Source: Bradyrhizobium sp. WD16 (lineage in GTDB: Bacteria > Pseudomonadota > Alphaproteobacteria > Rhizobiales > Xanthobacteraceae). From it: DNA of 64,000 nucleotides. Below the pieces are notes generated by a model. It was not told the origin of the DNA. It saw only the letters and a list, made by a program, of their open reading frames with translations, and ran no database searches. Each line of letters begins with the position of its first letter. Position 1 is the first letter of the stretch. Where the stretch lies: positions 2,903,501 through 2,967,500 of the forward strand of contig NZ_CP028908.1 of the NCBI RefSeq assembly GCF_024181725.1, written 5' to 3'. Below, piece by piece: positions 1 to 8,339 of this stretch. A program made the translations under genes and the position numbers.

Positions 1-17
1 GCTTCACCCCGCGGGAC

Positions 18-917
18 ATGGCCCGGCGCATCGGCGCCGGCCTGCTGTCGTTCCCGGTGACGCCGTTCCGGTCCGACCTGGCCTTCGACGAGGAGCGCTA
101 TCGCGACAATCTCGACTGGCTGTGCGGCTACGAGATCGCCGGCCTGTTCGCCGCCGGCGGCACCGGCGAGTTCTTCTCCCTGACCCTCGCCGAAGTGGAA
201 CGGGTGGTGCGGATCGCGGTCTCCGAAACCCGCGGCCGCGTCCCGGTGCTTGCCGGCGCCGGCTACGGCACCGCCATTGCCAGGGAAATGGTGGCGGCCG
301 CCGAACGCGCCGGCGCCGACGGCATCCTTTTGCTGCCGCCCTATCTCGTCGGTTCCGAGCAGGAGGGGCTGGCCGCCCATGTCGCGGCGGTCTGCGCCGC
401 GACGAAGCTCGGCGTCATCGTCTACAACCGCGACAATGCCCGGCTGAACGAGGCGACGCTGGAGGCGCTGTGCGGCCGCTGTCCCAACCTCGTCGGCTAC
501 AAGGACGGCATCGGCGACGTCGAACTGATGGTGCGGATCTACAACCGGCTGGGCGATCGGCTGACCTATATCGGCGGCCTGCCCACCGCGGAAACCTTCG
601 CGCTGCCCTACCTGGAGATGGGCGTCACCACCTATTCCTCGGCGGTGTTCAACTTCGTGCCGCAATTCGCCACCGAGTTCTATGCCGCGGTGCGCCGCCA
701 GGACCGCGCCGCGGTGCAGGCCGGCCTGCGCGACTTCATCCTGCCGCTGATCGCGATCCGCAACCGAGCCAAGGGCTATGCGGTGTCGATGATCAAGGCC
801 GGCATGAAGGTGATCGGCCGCGACAGCGGCCCGGTGCGACCGCCGCTGACCGATCTCACCGAAGGCGAGATCGCCGAGCTCGCCGCGCTGGTGCACGGCC
901 TGCGACCGTCATCCTGA
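18..917 (+). CDS. kdgD: 5-dehydro-4-deoxyglucarate dehydratase
   Basis: A DapA/KdgD-family class I aldolase-fold enzyme that dehydrates and decarboxylates 5-dehydro-4-deoxy-D-glucarate to 2,5-dioxopentanoate. The family marks are the GGTGE loop (residues 47-51), the tyrosine in YNRDN (Y136) and the Schiff-base lysine in GYKDG (K162); the 299-residue length is normal. The frame is open to the window edge (codons from base 3 read F-T-P-R-D before the first ATG), and family members usually have a slightly longer N-terminus, so the true start may lie upstream. The galactarate dehydratase 200 bp downstream makes this enzyme's substrate, so the two form one oxidative aldarate pathway. The TGA stop lies inside an intergenic repeat. 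Confidence 0.9.
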   Translation: MARRIGAGLLSFPVTPFRSDLAFDEERYRDNLDWLCGYEIAGLFAAGGTGEFFSLTLAEVERVVRIAVSETRGRVPVLAGAGYGTAIAREMVAAAERAGADGILLLPPYLVGSEQEGLAAHVAAVCAATKLGVIVYNRDNARLNEATLEALCGRCPNLVGYKDGIGDVELMVRIYNRLGDRLTYIGGLPTAETFALPYLEMGVTTYSSAVFNFVPQFATEFYAAVRRQDRAAVQAGLRDFILPLIAIRNRAKGYAVSMIKAGMKVIGRDSGPVRPPLTDLTEGEIAELAALVHGLRPSS

Positions 918-1010
918 GGTGCGCGCGATAGCGCGCCTCGAAGGATCGACGGTCCGGGCCACGCCGCCCTTCGGGGGTCGCGCGCTTCGCGCCCGACCGC
1001 CTCAGGGTGA
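911..1010. repeat. intergenic palindromic repeat overlapping the kdgD stop codon
   Basis: The left part (911-946) is an imperfect inverted repeat: CCTGAGGTGCGCGC, a GATA loop, then GCGCGCCTCGAAGG. The element closes with CCTCAGGGTGAC near 1000-1010, complementary to the opening CCTGAGG. From memory this resembles an intergenic repeat common in Bradyrhizobium and Rhodopseudomonas genomes. The kdgD TGA stop (915-917) is part of the repeat, so the insertion sits exactly at the gene end. Confidence 0.6.
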
Positions 1011-1117
1011 CGTGGAGAAAGATCGGGAGCGGTGTCAAAGCCGCCGAAGCGTTGCCAATGGCCGTCTTCGCCCCCAGATTGGAGGTGGAGTGCAAGGGAG
1101 AAGACGAGAAAACAGCG

Positions 1118-2665
1118 ATGCTCAAGGTTCAGCCGCAGCCCGCCACCAGGCCGCTCTACATCCGCATGCGCGACGAGGACAATGTCGCCATCGTCGCCAA
1201 CCGCGGCGGGCTGCATCCCGGGGCGGAATTTCCCTGCGGACTGCGCCTCGTCGAGCAGATCCCCCAGGGCCACAAGGTGGCGCTCGCCGACATCGCGCAA
1301 GGCGCGCCGATCATCCGCTATGGCGAGGTCATCGGCCATGCCGCGGCGCCGATCGAGAAGGGCAGCTGGGTCAGGGAAGCGCTGGTGGCGATGCCGGAGG
1401 CGCCATCGCTGACCGACCTGCCGAAGCCGCGCGGCGCCGCCGCGCCGGAGCCGCTGGAAGGCTTCACCTTCGAGGGCTACCGCAATCCCGACGGCAGCGT
1501 CGGCACCCGCAACATCCTCGCCATCTCCACCAGCGTGCAATGCGTCGCCGGCACCGTCGAATATGCGCTGAGGCGCATCCGCGGCGAGCTGCTGCCGAAC
1601 TACCCCCATGTCGACGACGTCGTCGCCATCACCCATACCTATGGCTGCGGCGTCGCCATCAACGCGCCTGGCGCGGCGGTGCCGATTCGCACCCTGCAGA
1701 ACCTTGCGAAGAATCCCAATTTCGGCGGCGAGGTCATGATCGTCGGGCTCGGCTGCGAGAAGCTGCAGCCCGAGCTGCTGCTGCCCGAGGGCCTGCAGGC
1801 CGACGACGAGATCATGCGGATGCAGGACGAAAACCTCACCGGCTTCGGCGAGATCGTCGACAACATCGTGCGCATGGCCGACGCGCGGCTGAAGGTGCTC
1901 AATGAGCGCCGCCGCGAAACCGTGCCGGCCTCCGAGCTCGTGGTCGGCATGCAGTGCGGCGGCAGCGACGCCTTTTCCGGCGTCACCGCCAATCCGGCGC
2001 TCGGCTTCGCCGCGGATCTGCTGGTGCGCGCCGGCGCCACCGTGATGTTCTCGGAAGTGACCGAGGTGCGCGACGCCATTCACCTCCTGACGCCGCGCGC
2101 GGTCGATCAGGAGGTCGCCGACGCGCTGGTGCGCGAGATGGCCTGGTACGACCGTTACCTGGAGCAGGGCGCCGCCGATCGCAGCGCCAACACCACGCCC
2201 GGCAACAAGAAGGGCGGGCTCTCCAACATCGTCGAGAAGGCGATGGGCTCGGTGATCAAGTCCGGCACCAGCCCGATCGCGGGCGTGCTGTCACCCGGCG
2301 AGCGGGTGCGCCAGCGCGGCCTGATCTTCGCCGCCACCCCGGCGAGCGACTTCATCTGCGGCACGCTGCAGCTCGCCTCGGGCATGAACCTGCACGTCTT
2401 CACCACCGGTCGCGGCACGCCCTACGGTCTTGCCGCGGCGCCGACCATCAAGGTGGCGACGCGCAGCGATCTCAAGCAGCGCTGGCACGACCTGATCGAC
2501 GTCGATGCCGGCACCATCGCCACCGGCGAAGCCACCATCGAGGACGTCGGCTGGGAGATCTTCCGCCTGATCCTCGACGTCGCCTCGGGCCGCAAGCAGA
2601 CCTGGGCCGACCACTGGGGCATTTCGAACGCGCTGGCGCTGTTCAATCCGGGGCCGGTGACGTGA
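1118..2665 (+). CDS. garD: galactarate dehydratase (UxaA/GarD family)
   Basis: A 515-residue UxaA-family sugar-acid dehydratase, close in length to E. coli GarD (about 523). It has an N-terminal SAF-like domain (about residues 10-80: [17 protein letters not shown], then VIGHA) and the large C-terminal domain with the GTRN and THTYGCG motifs. It should dehydrate D-galactarate to 5-dehydro-4-deoxy-D-glucarate, the substrate of the kdgD product upstream. I chose the ATG at 1118 because the upstream in-frame extension reads as non-conserved repeat-derived sequence; a GGAG lies about 17 bases upstream, so the ribosome site is weak. Altronate dehydratase is the alternative, but pairing with KdgD favours galactarate. 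Confidence 0.85.
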   Translation: MLKVQPQPATRPLYIRMRDEDNVAIVANRGGLHPGAEFPCGLRLVEQIPQGHKVALADIAQGAPIIRYGEVIGHAAAPIEKGSWVREALVAMPEAPSLTDLPKPRGAAAPEPLEGFTFEGYRNPDGSVGTRNILAISTSVQCVAGTVEYALRRIRGELLPNYPHVDDVVAITHTYGCGVAINAPGAAVPIRTLQNLAKNPNFGGEVMIVGLGCEKLQPELLLPEGLQADDEIMRMQDENLTGFGEIVDNIVRMADARLKVLNERRRETVPASELVVGMQCGGSDAFSGVTANPALGFAADLLVRAGATVMFSEVTEVRDAIHLLTPRAVDQEVADALVREMAWYDRYLEQGAADRSANTTPGNKKGGLSNIVEKAMGSVIKSGTSPIAGVLSPGERVRQRGLIFAATPASDFICGTLQLASGMNLHVFTTGRGTPYGLAAAPTIKVATRSDLKQRWHDLIDVDAGTIATGEATIEDVGWEIFRLILDVASGRKQTWADHWGISNALALFNPGPVT

Positions 2666-2920
2666 CGAAAGGCTGAAGCGGCCCAGTACTCCGTGTCGTC
2701 GCAATCGGGAACGGCGGCGGACGCTCCGCGCTTCACCACCGCCACGACGTACTGGTGCCCGCTTGAAGCGAAGGGCTCTGCAGACGTACGCTCAGTGGTC
2801 ATGGCCGCGCCGGCAGCCGTCTGTAACTTCCGCCGCGCGGTTTTCGATTCCGACGCCCCTCACCCGGACCGCTGACGCGGTCCGACCTCTCCCCGCTGAC
2901 GCGGGGCGAGGTGACGACTG
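2666..2920. other. intergenic region with a GC-rich palindrome
   Basis: I see no convincing gene. Around 2855-2913 there is a compound palindrome (GGACCGCTGACGCGGTCC and CCCCGCTGACGCGGGG) of a type I remember as an intergenic repeat in Hyphomicrobiales. The IS256-like element begins right after it. Confidence 0.4.
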
Positions 2921-3506
2921 GAGCTATCGCCAAATTTTGGTGACGGCCGGGGCGGTCAGGCGGCGGCGGTTATGGGCTGACGGTCGGTCGGCTTGGCGAT
3001 GACCTCGATCCCATCGTTGAATGTCACACCGAGAACGAGTTTTGGCAACTGGTTGTGGCCATCGAGGCGACGCCAGCTTTTCTGTGCGCCTTCGAGCAAT
3101 TTGAAGACCATCGCGAGCGCGGTCCTGTTCGACAGGCAACCCTTCGACCAGATCGTGCGGTGGCGCACGGTAGCGAAGGTGCTTTCAATGGGATTGGTCG
3201 TCCGCTCGCGCTCCGGCAGGTGACCGTGACGGACCACGCGCTGGCGGCGGTCCCCGGTCTTCAAGTCGGCATGCTTGCCGAGAAAGTCCGCAACCTCGGC
3301 CTCGACCGCCTGAGCCAACAGGGCACGCGCCCCATTGCGCAAGATTTCGGTGAGTTGGTCGTCGACGTTTCCTGGCTGAATCGGCTTGAGAATATTATCT
3401 TTGGACACGGCACATCGCTCCCTCGGTGGAGAAGCGGAGGCGTCAAGCACCCCCACGATATGCCGCCTTTCCGATTCCTGCCGTCACCAACTTTCAGCGA
3501 TATCTC
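2921..3506 (-). mobile_element. internally deleted IS256-family element
   Basis: A 586-bp element bounded by 27-bp imperfect inverted repeats: 2921-2947 begins GAGCTATCGC and ends TTGGTGACGGC; the complement of 3480-3506 begins GAGATATCGC and also ends TTGGTGACGGC. It holds only the two ends of a transposase frame. Full IS256 elements are about 1.3 kb, so more than half is missing while both termini survive, which makes it a MITE-like derivative. I found no 8-bp target duplication (left flank GACGACTG, right flank AACTTCGA). Confidence 0.75.
2956..3408 (-). pseudogene. IS256-family transposase, N- and C-termini fused
   Basis: The frame from a GTG at 3408 gives about 150 residues. The first 70 match an IS256-type N-terminus (KDNILKPIQPGNVDDQ, FLGKHADLKTG, VRHGHLPERE). 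The reading then jumps to the C-terminal block (RTTNPIESTFATVRHRT, KGCLSN, MVFKLLEGAQKSWRRLDG). The central region carrying the catalytic DDE residues is gone, yet the fusion stays in frame, perhaps through the repeated RER coding sequence at the junction. It cannot be an active transposase; whether the short protein is made is unknown. Confidence 0.8.
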
Positions 3507-3614
3507 AACTTCGAGTGGCATGACTTTAATTTTAATACTATATGCGCTTTGGGAGACGATTCCATCGTTTGAAGCGACTCCGCTCCCAGAGCGGCGAACT
3601 ACAAGGAACAAGAC

Positions 3615-4142
3615 ATGTCAGAAAAGACTTTGATGTCGCGGCGTCGATTGCTGCTGAACTCGGGCATATCCGTTATCGGTCTGAGCCTGTTGCCAGCCAT
3701 CGCCAGCCCCGCGCTGGCTTCTGTTCCCGCGAATGATGCCCTGTCAGGTTTTATCTCTTTTTCCCGCCTTGCGACCGGGCATAACGATCTTGATGAAAAG
3801 ATCGGCAGCCAGCTTTATGCGGCGCTTTCCGCCAAGGATGCCGCCTTTACCGACAATCTCCGCAAGCTTGTCGACATGGTCCGCGGCGGCGCACATGCCG
3901 ATGTGGAATCGCTGGATGCGGCCCTGACGGGAAACCCGCTTCGTGACACGCTCCTTGGTATCATCAAGGCCTGGTATAGCGGCGTGGTCGAAGAAGGAAC
4001 CGGCGCCACGGTCTATGCCTTTGAAAAGGCGCTGATGTATCAACCCGCCCGCGATGTTGTCGTTATCCCGACTTTTGCTTTCAACGGACCGGATTACTGG
4101 GTTGCTGAACCCAATCCGGTATCGCAGATGCCGCGGTTCTGA
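3615..4142 (+). CDS. sorbitol/fructose dehydrogenase-type small subunit, Tat-exported
   Basis: A 175-residue protein of the FAD-dependent sorbitol dehydrogenase small-subunit family. The N-terminus has a twin-arginine signal (SRRRLLL, residues 8-14, then a hydrophobic stretch ending near ASPALAS). The conserved C-terminal WYSGVVEEG and ALMY segments support the family. In such three-subunit enzymes this chaperone-like subunit carries the flavoprotein to the periplasm. AAGGA lies 9 bases before the ATG. The next two genes encode the cytochrome c and the flavoprotein, the same order as in fructose dehydrogenase operons. Base composition is clearly lower in GC than the flanking core genes. Confidence 0.85.
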   Translation: MSEKTLMSRRRLLLNSGISVIGLSLLPAIASPALASVPANDALSGFISFSRLATGHNDLDEKIGSQLYAALSAKDAAFTDNLRKLVDMVRGGAHADVESLDAALTGNPLRDTLLGIIKAWYSGVVEEGTGATVYAFEKALMYQPARDVVVIPTFAFNGPDYWVAEPNPVSQMPRF

Positions 4143-4168
4143 TCCGTTCACAATTCATATTCAAAGCA

Positions 4169-5641
4169 ATGATCGGAAGAGAATTGATTTTCAATCCCTC
4201 TGTTGGCGTCTCCGTGTTCAAAAGAAAGACGCAGGCGATCGCGGGTCTGTCCGCTGTCATCGCCTTCTTCACATTGTCATCCGCTGTTCTGGCCGCGGAT
4301 GCCGAGCTGATCGCCCGCGGTAAATATCTTGCCAAGGGGGCAGACTGTTCCGCCTGTCATACCAATGGTGAAGCCGGTGCTGCTTTCGCCGGCGGCTACG
4401 CCATTCATTCGCCGATGGGTGAGATCTATTCCACGAATATCACGCCTTCGAAGCAATACGGGATTGGCAGCTACACGGAAGAGCAGTTTGCCCGCGCCGT
4501 GCGCGAAGGTGTCCGTCCCGATGGCGGGCATCTTTATCCGGCAATGCCTTATCCTTCCTATTCGCGCATGACGGATGAGGACGTGAAGGCGCTTTACGCC
4601 TATTTCATGAATGAAGTTCCGGCCGTCGATGCGCCGGCAAAGGAAACGAAGCTTCCTTTTCCCTTCTCCATCCGCGCGTCGATGATCGGCTGGAACTTGC
4701 TGTTCCTCAACAACGAGCGTTTCATGCCGGATGCGGGCCACAGTGCCGAATGGAATCGCGGAAAATATCTGGTTGATGTTCTGGCCCACTGTGGCGACTG
4801 CCATACGCCCCGCAACCTGCTGATGGCGTCCGACAGCAGCCAGTATCTTGCCGGCGGCGATGTCGGCCCATGGCATGCGCCGAACCTGACGAGCGACAAG
4901 GTCAGCGGTATCGGCGGCTGGTCCGATGAAGCGCTTCAGTCCTACCTTCTGACAGGTAAGTCCGAGCATGCGCGCACCTCCGGTCCCATGGCCGAAGCCG
5001 TGCAGCACAGCCTGCAATATCTCACCGTCGACGATACGAAGGCAATGATCGCCTATCTGCGGACGGTCGCGCCGATACGCACGGCCGGGCAAACCGCACC
5101 GGACTTTTCGCATGGCGAAGCCGCAACGTCCTACGATATCGCCGCGACGGCATCCCGCCGTGGCGGCACGGTCCTGACGAACACGATGGATGGCGCCGAC
5201 CTCTACGAGCAGGTTTGTGCAAGCTGTCACCAGTCGTCCGGCGCGGGCACGCGGGACGGTTTCTATCCGGCGCTGATCAAGAACACGACGACCGGACAGG
5301 CGAATGCGACGGACCTCGTTGCGACCATCGTTTACGGTGTGCAGCGTGAAGTCGGCGGGCATGAAACGTTGATGCCCGGCTTCGGCGAGAAATCGCTGGT
5401 TCAGCCGCTGACCGATACGCAGATCGCTTCCGTCTCGAACTATGTCCTCAAGACCTTCGGAAATGCCTCTGCGAAGGTGACGCCACAGGACGTCGCGACG
5501 ATCCGCGCCGGTGGACCGGAAGCCCTGCTTGCCAAGCTGGCCGACCCGAAAATTCTGGCGGCTGTCGGAATTGCCGGTCTTGTCGTGATCGTCGCTGTCT
5601 TGGCTGCTGTGCTGCGCCGCAGACCCAGAGCGACTGCCTGA
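4169..5641 (+). CDS. triheme membrane-bound cytochrome c subunit of the dehydrogenase
   Basis: About 490 residues with three CxxCH heme sites: CSACH (about residue 60), CGDCH (about 212) and CASCH (about 351). An N-terminal export signal (about 22-42) and one C-terminal membrane anchor (about 466-485, then RRRPRAT) place the hemes in the periplasm at the inner membrane. It passes electrons from the flavoprotein subunit to ubiquinone, as in the alcohol, gluconate and fructose dehydrogenase cytochrome subunits. The start is uncertain: the ATG at 4169 has no strong ribosome site and a GTG at 4214 would give a cleaner signal peptide. It lies 26 bp after the small subunit. Confidence 0.88.
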   Translation: MIGRELIFNPSVGVSVFKRKTQAIAGLSAVIAFFTLSSAVLAADAELIARGKYLAKGADCSACHTNGEAGAAFAGGYAIHSPMGEIYSTNITPSKQYGIGSYTEEQFARAVREGVRPDGGHLYPAMPYPSYSRMTDEDVKALYAYFMNEVPAVDAPAKETKLPFPFSIRASMIGWNLLFLNNERFMPDAGHSAEWNRGKYLVDVLAHCGDCHTPRNLLMASDSSQYLAGGDVGPWHAPNLTSDKVSGIGGWSDEALQSYLLTGKSEHARTSGPMAEAVQHSLQYLTVDDTKAMIAYLRTVAPIRTAGQTAPDFSHGEAATSYDIAATASRRGGTVLTNTMDGADLYEQVCASCHQSSGAGTRDGFYPALIKNTTTGQANATDLVATIVYGVQREVGGHETLMPGFGEKSLVQPLTDTQIASVSNYVLKTFGNASAKVTPQDVATIRAGGPEALLAKLADPKILAAVGIAGLVVIVAVLAAVLRRRPRATA

Positions 5642-5775
5642 CGTCATTTCAGGCGGCGCGGCAAAGCGTGCGGTCAAGGTTTTTCAAGCAATGTACGGGC
5701 CTTTTTGCCCGAAACGAACGGGCTTTCATATGCTGGCGGTGCCGCGTGAAGCCTTGAAACTCAGGAGTGTCTTTT

Positions 5776-7410
5776 ATGGCAAACGAGAAACTTTCAGCCG
5801 ATGTGGTGATTGTCGGCGCAGGCATTTGCGGTTCGCTGGCAGCCCTTGAGCTAGCCCGCGCCGGGATATCGGTGCTCTTGCTCGATGCAGGTCCCCGCTA
5901 CGACCGGGCGCAGATCGTCGAGAACTGGCGCGGCATGCCGCCGCACAACAAGGCGTTTTACGATTATGCGACGCCCTATCCGGTCGTTCCGTGGGCGCCG
6001 CACACCACGTTCTTCCCCGAAAACAACTACCTGATCGTCAAGGGACCGGATGCGACGGCTTACAAGCAGGGCATCATCAAGGGCGTTGGCGGCACCACCT
6101 GGCACTGGGCGGCGTCGAGCTGGCGTTACCTGCCCAACGACTTCAGGCTGAAGTCGACCTATGGTGTCGGTCGCGACTATGCGATCACATACGACGATCT
6201 CGAGCCTTACTATTATGCGGCGGAAGTCGAGATGGGGGTCAATGGTCCGAACGGGATGGATATCGTTCCGTCTGCGCCGCGCAAGAATCCATGGCCAATG
6301 GATTCCATGCCCTATGGCTACGGCGATCGCCGCTTCACGGAAATCGTCAAGCCGCTCGGTTATGACAATACGCCGGTGCCCCAGGGCCGCAACAGCCGTC
6401 CCTACGACACGCGCCCGCAGTGCTGCGGCAACAACAACTGCATGCCCATCTGTCCAATTGGCGCGATGTATCACGGTATTTACAGCGCCCAGAAAGCCGA
6501 GGCTCTGGGTACGAAGATCATTGAGAATGCCGTTGTCTACTCAATCGAGACGGACGACAAGAACCGTATCGTTGCGATGAACTATTACGATCCGGACAAG
6601 CAGTCGCACCGCGTGACCGCCAAGACCTTCGTGATCGCGGCCAATGGCATCGAAACGCCGAAGCTGCTTCTTTTGGCGGCCAACGATAAGAACCCGAACG
6701 GCATTGCCAACTCATCCGATCAGGTCGGCCGCAACATGATGGACCATCCCGGCATCGGCATGAGCTTCCAGTCGGCAGAGCCGATCTGGGCCGGTGGCGG
6801 TTCGGTGCAGATGAGTTCGATTACCAACTTCCGCGATGGGCCTTTCCGTTCAGAACACTCGGCGATCCAGATCGGTTACAACAACACGGCGCAGAACTCC
6901 CGCGCCGGCATGAAGGCGCTGTCGATGGGGCTCGTCGGCAAGAAGCTGGATGAGGAAATTCGCCGCCGCGCCGCCCACGGCGTCGATATTTACGTGAACC
7001 ATGAAACCTTGGCCAATCCCGACAATCGACTGGTTCTGTCGAAGACACAGAAGGACGCGCTTGGCATTCCGCATCCGGAAGTCACCTATGACGTCGGCGA
7101 ATATGTGCGTCAAGCTGCCGTGTCCTCGCGTGAGCACCTGATGACGATTGCCAATGCGATGGGGGGAACAGAGATCGAAATGACGCCCTATTTCACGCCG
7201 AACAACCACATCACCGGCGGCACGATCATGGGCAACGACCCGAAAGATTCCGTTGTGGACGGCTGGCTGCGCGCACATGACCACGAAAACCTGTTCCTTG
7301 CGACCGGCGGTGCGATGGCCGCCGCAGGCACGGTCAACTCGACGCTGACCATGGCGGCACTCGCCTTGCGTGCCGCCGACGCGATCAAGCGGGATATGAA
7401 GCACGCCTGA
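5776..7410 (+). CDS. GMC-family FAD dehydrogenase catalytic subunit
   Basis: A 544-residue GMC oxidoreductase with an N-terminal FAD fold (VGAGICGS, residues 13-20) and a catalytic His-Asn pair near the end (H478, N521). Cysteines at 216, 217, 222 and 226 (CCGNNNCMPICP) match the Fe-S cluster loop of fructose dehydrogenase and bacterial FAD-glucose dehydrogenase large subunits. It oxidises a sugar or polyol in the periplasm and hands electrons to the triheme subunit upstream. I chose the ATG at 5776 because AGGAG at 5763-5767 sits 8 bases before it; an in-frame GTG at 5767 overlaps that site. The substrate (fructose, sorbitol, glucoside, gluconate) cannot be fixed from sequence. Confidence 0.87.
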   Translation: MANEKLSADVVIVGAGICGSLAALELARAGISVLLLDAGPRYDRAQIVENWRGMPPHNKAFYDYATPYPVVPWAPHTTFFPENNYLIVKGPDATAYKQGIIKGVGGTTWHWAASSWRYLPNDFRLKSTYGVGRDYAITYDDLEPYYYAAEVEMGVNGPNGMDIVPSAPRKNPWPMDSMPYGYGDRRFTEIVKPLGYDNTPVPQGRNSRPYDTRPQCCGNNNCMPICPIGAMYHGIYSAQKAEALGTKIIENAVVYSIETDDKNRIVAMNYYDPDKQSHRVTAKTFVIAANGIETPKLLLLAANDKNPNGIANSSDQVGRNMMDHPGIGMSFQSAEPIWAGGGSVQMSSITNFRDGPFRSEHSAIQIGYNNTAQNSRAGMKALSMGLVGKKLDEEIRRRAAHGVDIYVNHETLANPDNRLVLSKTQKDALGIPHPEVTYDVGEYVRQAAVSSREHLMTIANAMGGTEIEMTPYFTPNNHITGGTIMGNDPKDSVVDGWLRAHDHENLFLATGGAMAAAGTVNSTLTMAALALRAADAIKRDMKHA

Positions 7411-7429
7411 TTGGCTGCCTCTATCGGAC

Positions 7430-7464
7430 AAAAAGTCCCGCACCGGCCTGGCGCGGGACTTTTT
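7430..7464. terminator. bidirectional rho-independent terminator
   Basis: AAAAAGTCCCGC and its complement GCGGGACTTTTT flank a short loop. The stem carries a T-run on either strand, so it can end both the dehydrogenase operon and the convergent shikimate dehydrogenase gene. Confidence 0.85.
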
Positions 7465-7490
7465 CCATGTCGTTTTTTATGCGGCTTTTC

Positions 7491-8339
7491 TCACAGGTCG
7501 AGATCGATCAGCGCCTGGCGCATGACGGCGGCATCAACATCCAGACCGGTCCAGTATTTGATGCCGATGACACCCTGGTTGACCAGCATGCCGAGACCGT
7601 CGGCCGTCTTGCAGCCTGCGGCTTCGGCCGCGCGGATCAGCCTTGTGCGCGGTGGGTTGTGGATGCCATCGGCTACGACCATGGACGGGCGAAGCGTCGA
7701 AAGATCGATATCGGGCAATCCGTTGAGATCTGGATAGAGGCCAACGGAGGTCGCGTGGATGACAATGTCAGTGTCTTCGGGAATGGCAAAGGCTCCCTCC
7801 CATGCGGCATAGACTGCCTTGGCCGGGGTCTTTTCATCGATCAGACGAGCAACGGCTTCGCCGCGTTCTCGGCCACGGTTGACGAGGGTGATTTCGGCAG
7901 CGCCGGCCAGCGCCATTTCGACGCCGACGGCGCGCGCCGCTCCGCCAGCGCCGAACAGCACGACCTTCTTGCCCTCCGGATCGGTCACGTCGGAAAGCGC
8001 CTTCACGAAGCCCTTGCCATCGGTGTTCTCGCCAATCAGCGTGTCGCCCCGCCGGACGATGGTATTGACCGCGCCGATGATCTCGGCGGATTCGCCGAGC
8101 CCGTCGAGGTGCTGGATCACGGCGACCTTGTGGGGAATGGAGCAGTTGAAGCCTGCCCACCCCATGGCGCGGGCACCTGCCACGGCCTCCTTGAGGTTTT
8201 CCGGGCTGACCTCGCAGTTGATGTAGCGCCAATTCAAGCCATGATGCCTGTAGGCGGCCTCGATCATGGCGACCGTCGGGTTTTCGCCGGCAGGCATGGC
8301 GAAAGAGCCGGTGATCTGCGCGAGGAAGTCACGCGACAT
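7491..8339 (-). CDS. aroE: shikimate/quinate dehydrogenase family protein
   Basis: A 282-residue NAD(P)-dependent dehydrogenase. The substrate domain has NCSIPHK, with the catalytic lysine, and NTDGKG, with the conserved aspartate; the nucleotide domain has GAGGAARAV and VNRGRER. The N-terminus reads GSFAMPAGENP in place of the usual SPS motif, as in AroE-like proteins used for quinate or other cyclitols. It sits among sugar and polyol oxidases in an apparently acquired block, so a catabolic role is as likely as chorismate synthesis. The ATG at 8339 has GGAG 7 bases upstream and overlaps the preceding GMC gene by 11 bp, so the two are co-transcribed. Biosynthetic aroE is not proven. Confidence 0.8.
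   Translation of the reverse strand: MSRDFLAQITGSFAMPAGENPTVAMIEAAYRHHGLNWRYINCEVSPENLKEAVAGARAMGWAGFNCSIPHKVAVIQHLDGLGESAEIIGAVNTIVRRGDTLIGENTDGKGFVKALSDVTDPEGKKVVLFGAGGAARAVGVEMALAGAAEITLVNRGRERGEAVARLIDEKTPAKAVYAAWEGAFAIPEDTDIVIHATSVGLYPDLNGLPDIDLSTLRPSMVVADGIHNPPRTRLIRAAEAAGCKTADGLGMLVNQGVIGIKYWTGLDVDAAVMRQALIDLDL

Noticed and set aside
2911-3516. Target-site duplication for the short IS256 element
   Set aside because: Flanking 8-bp sequences (GACGACTG and AACTTCGA) do not match.
4277-5677. 466-codon minus-strand open frame
   Set aside because: Antisense to the triheme cytochrome gene with three valid heme sites; shadow only.
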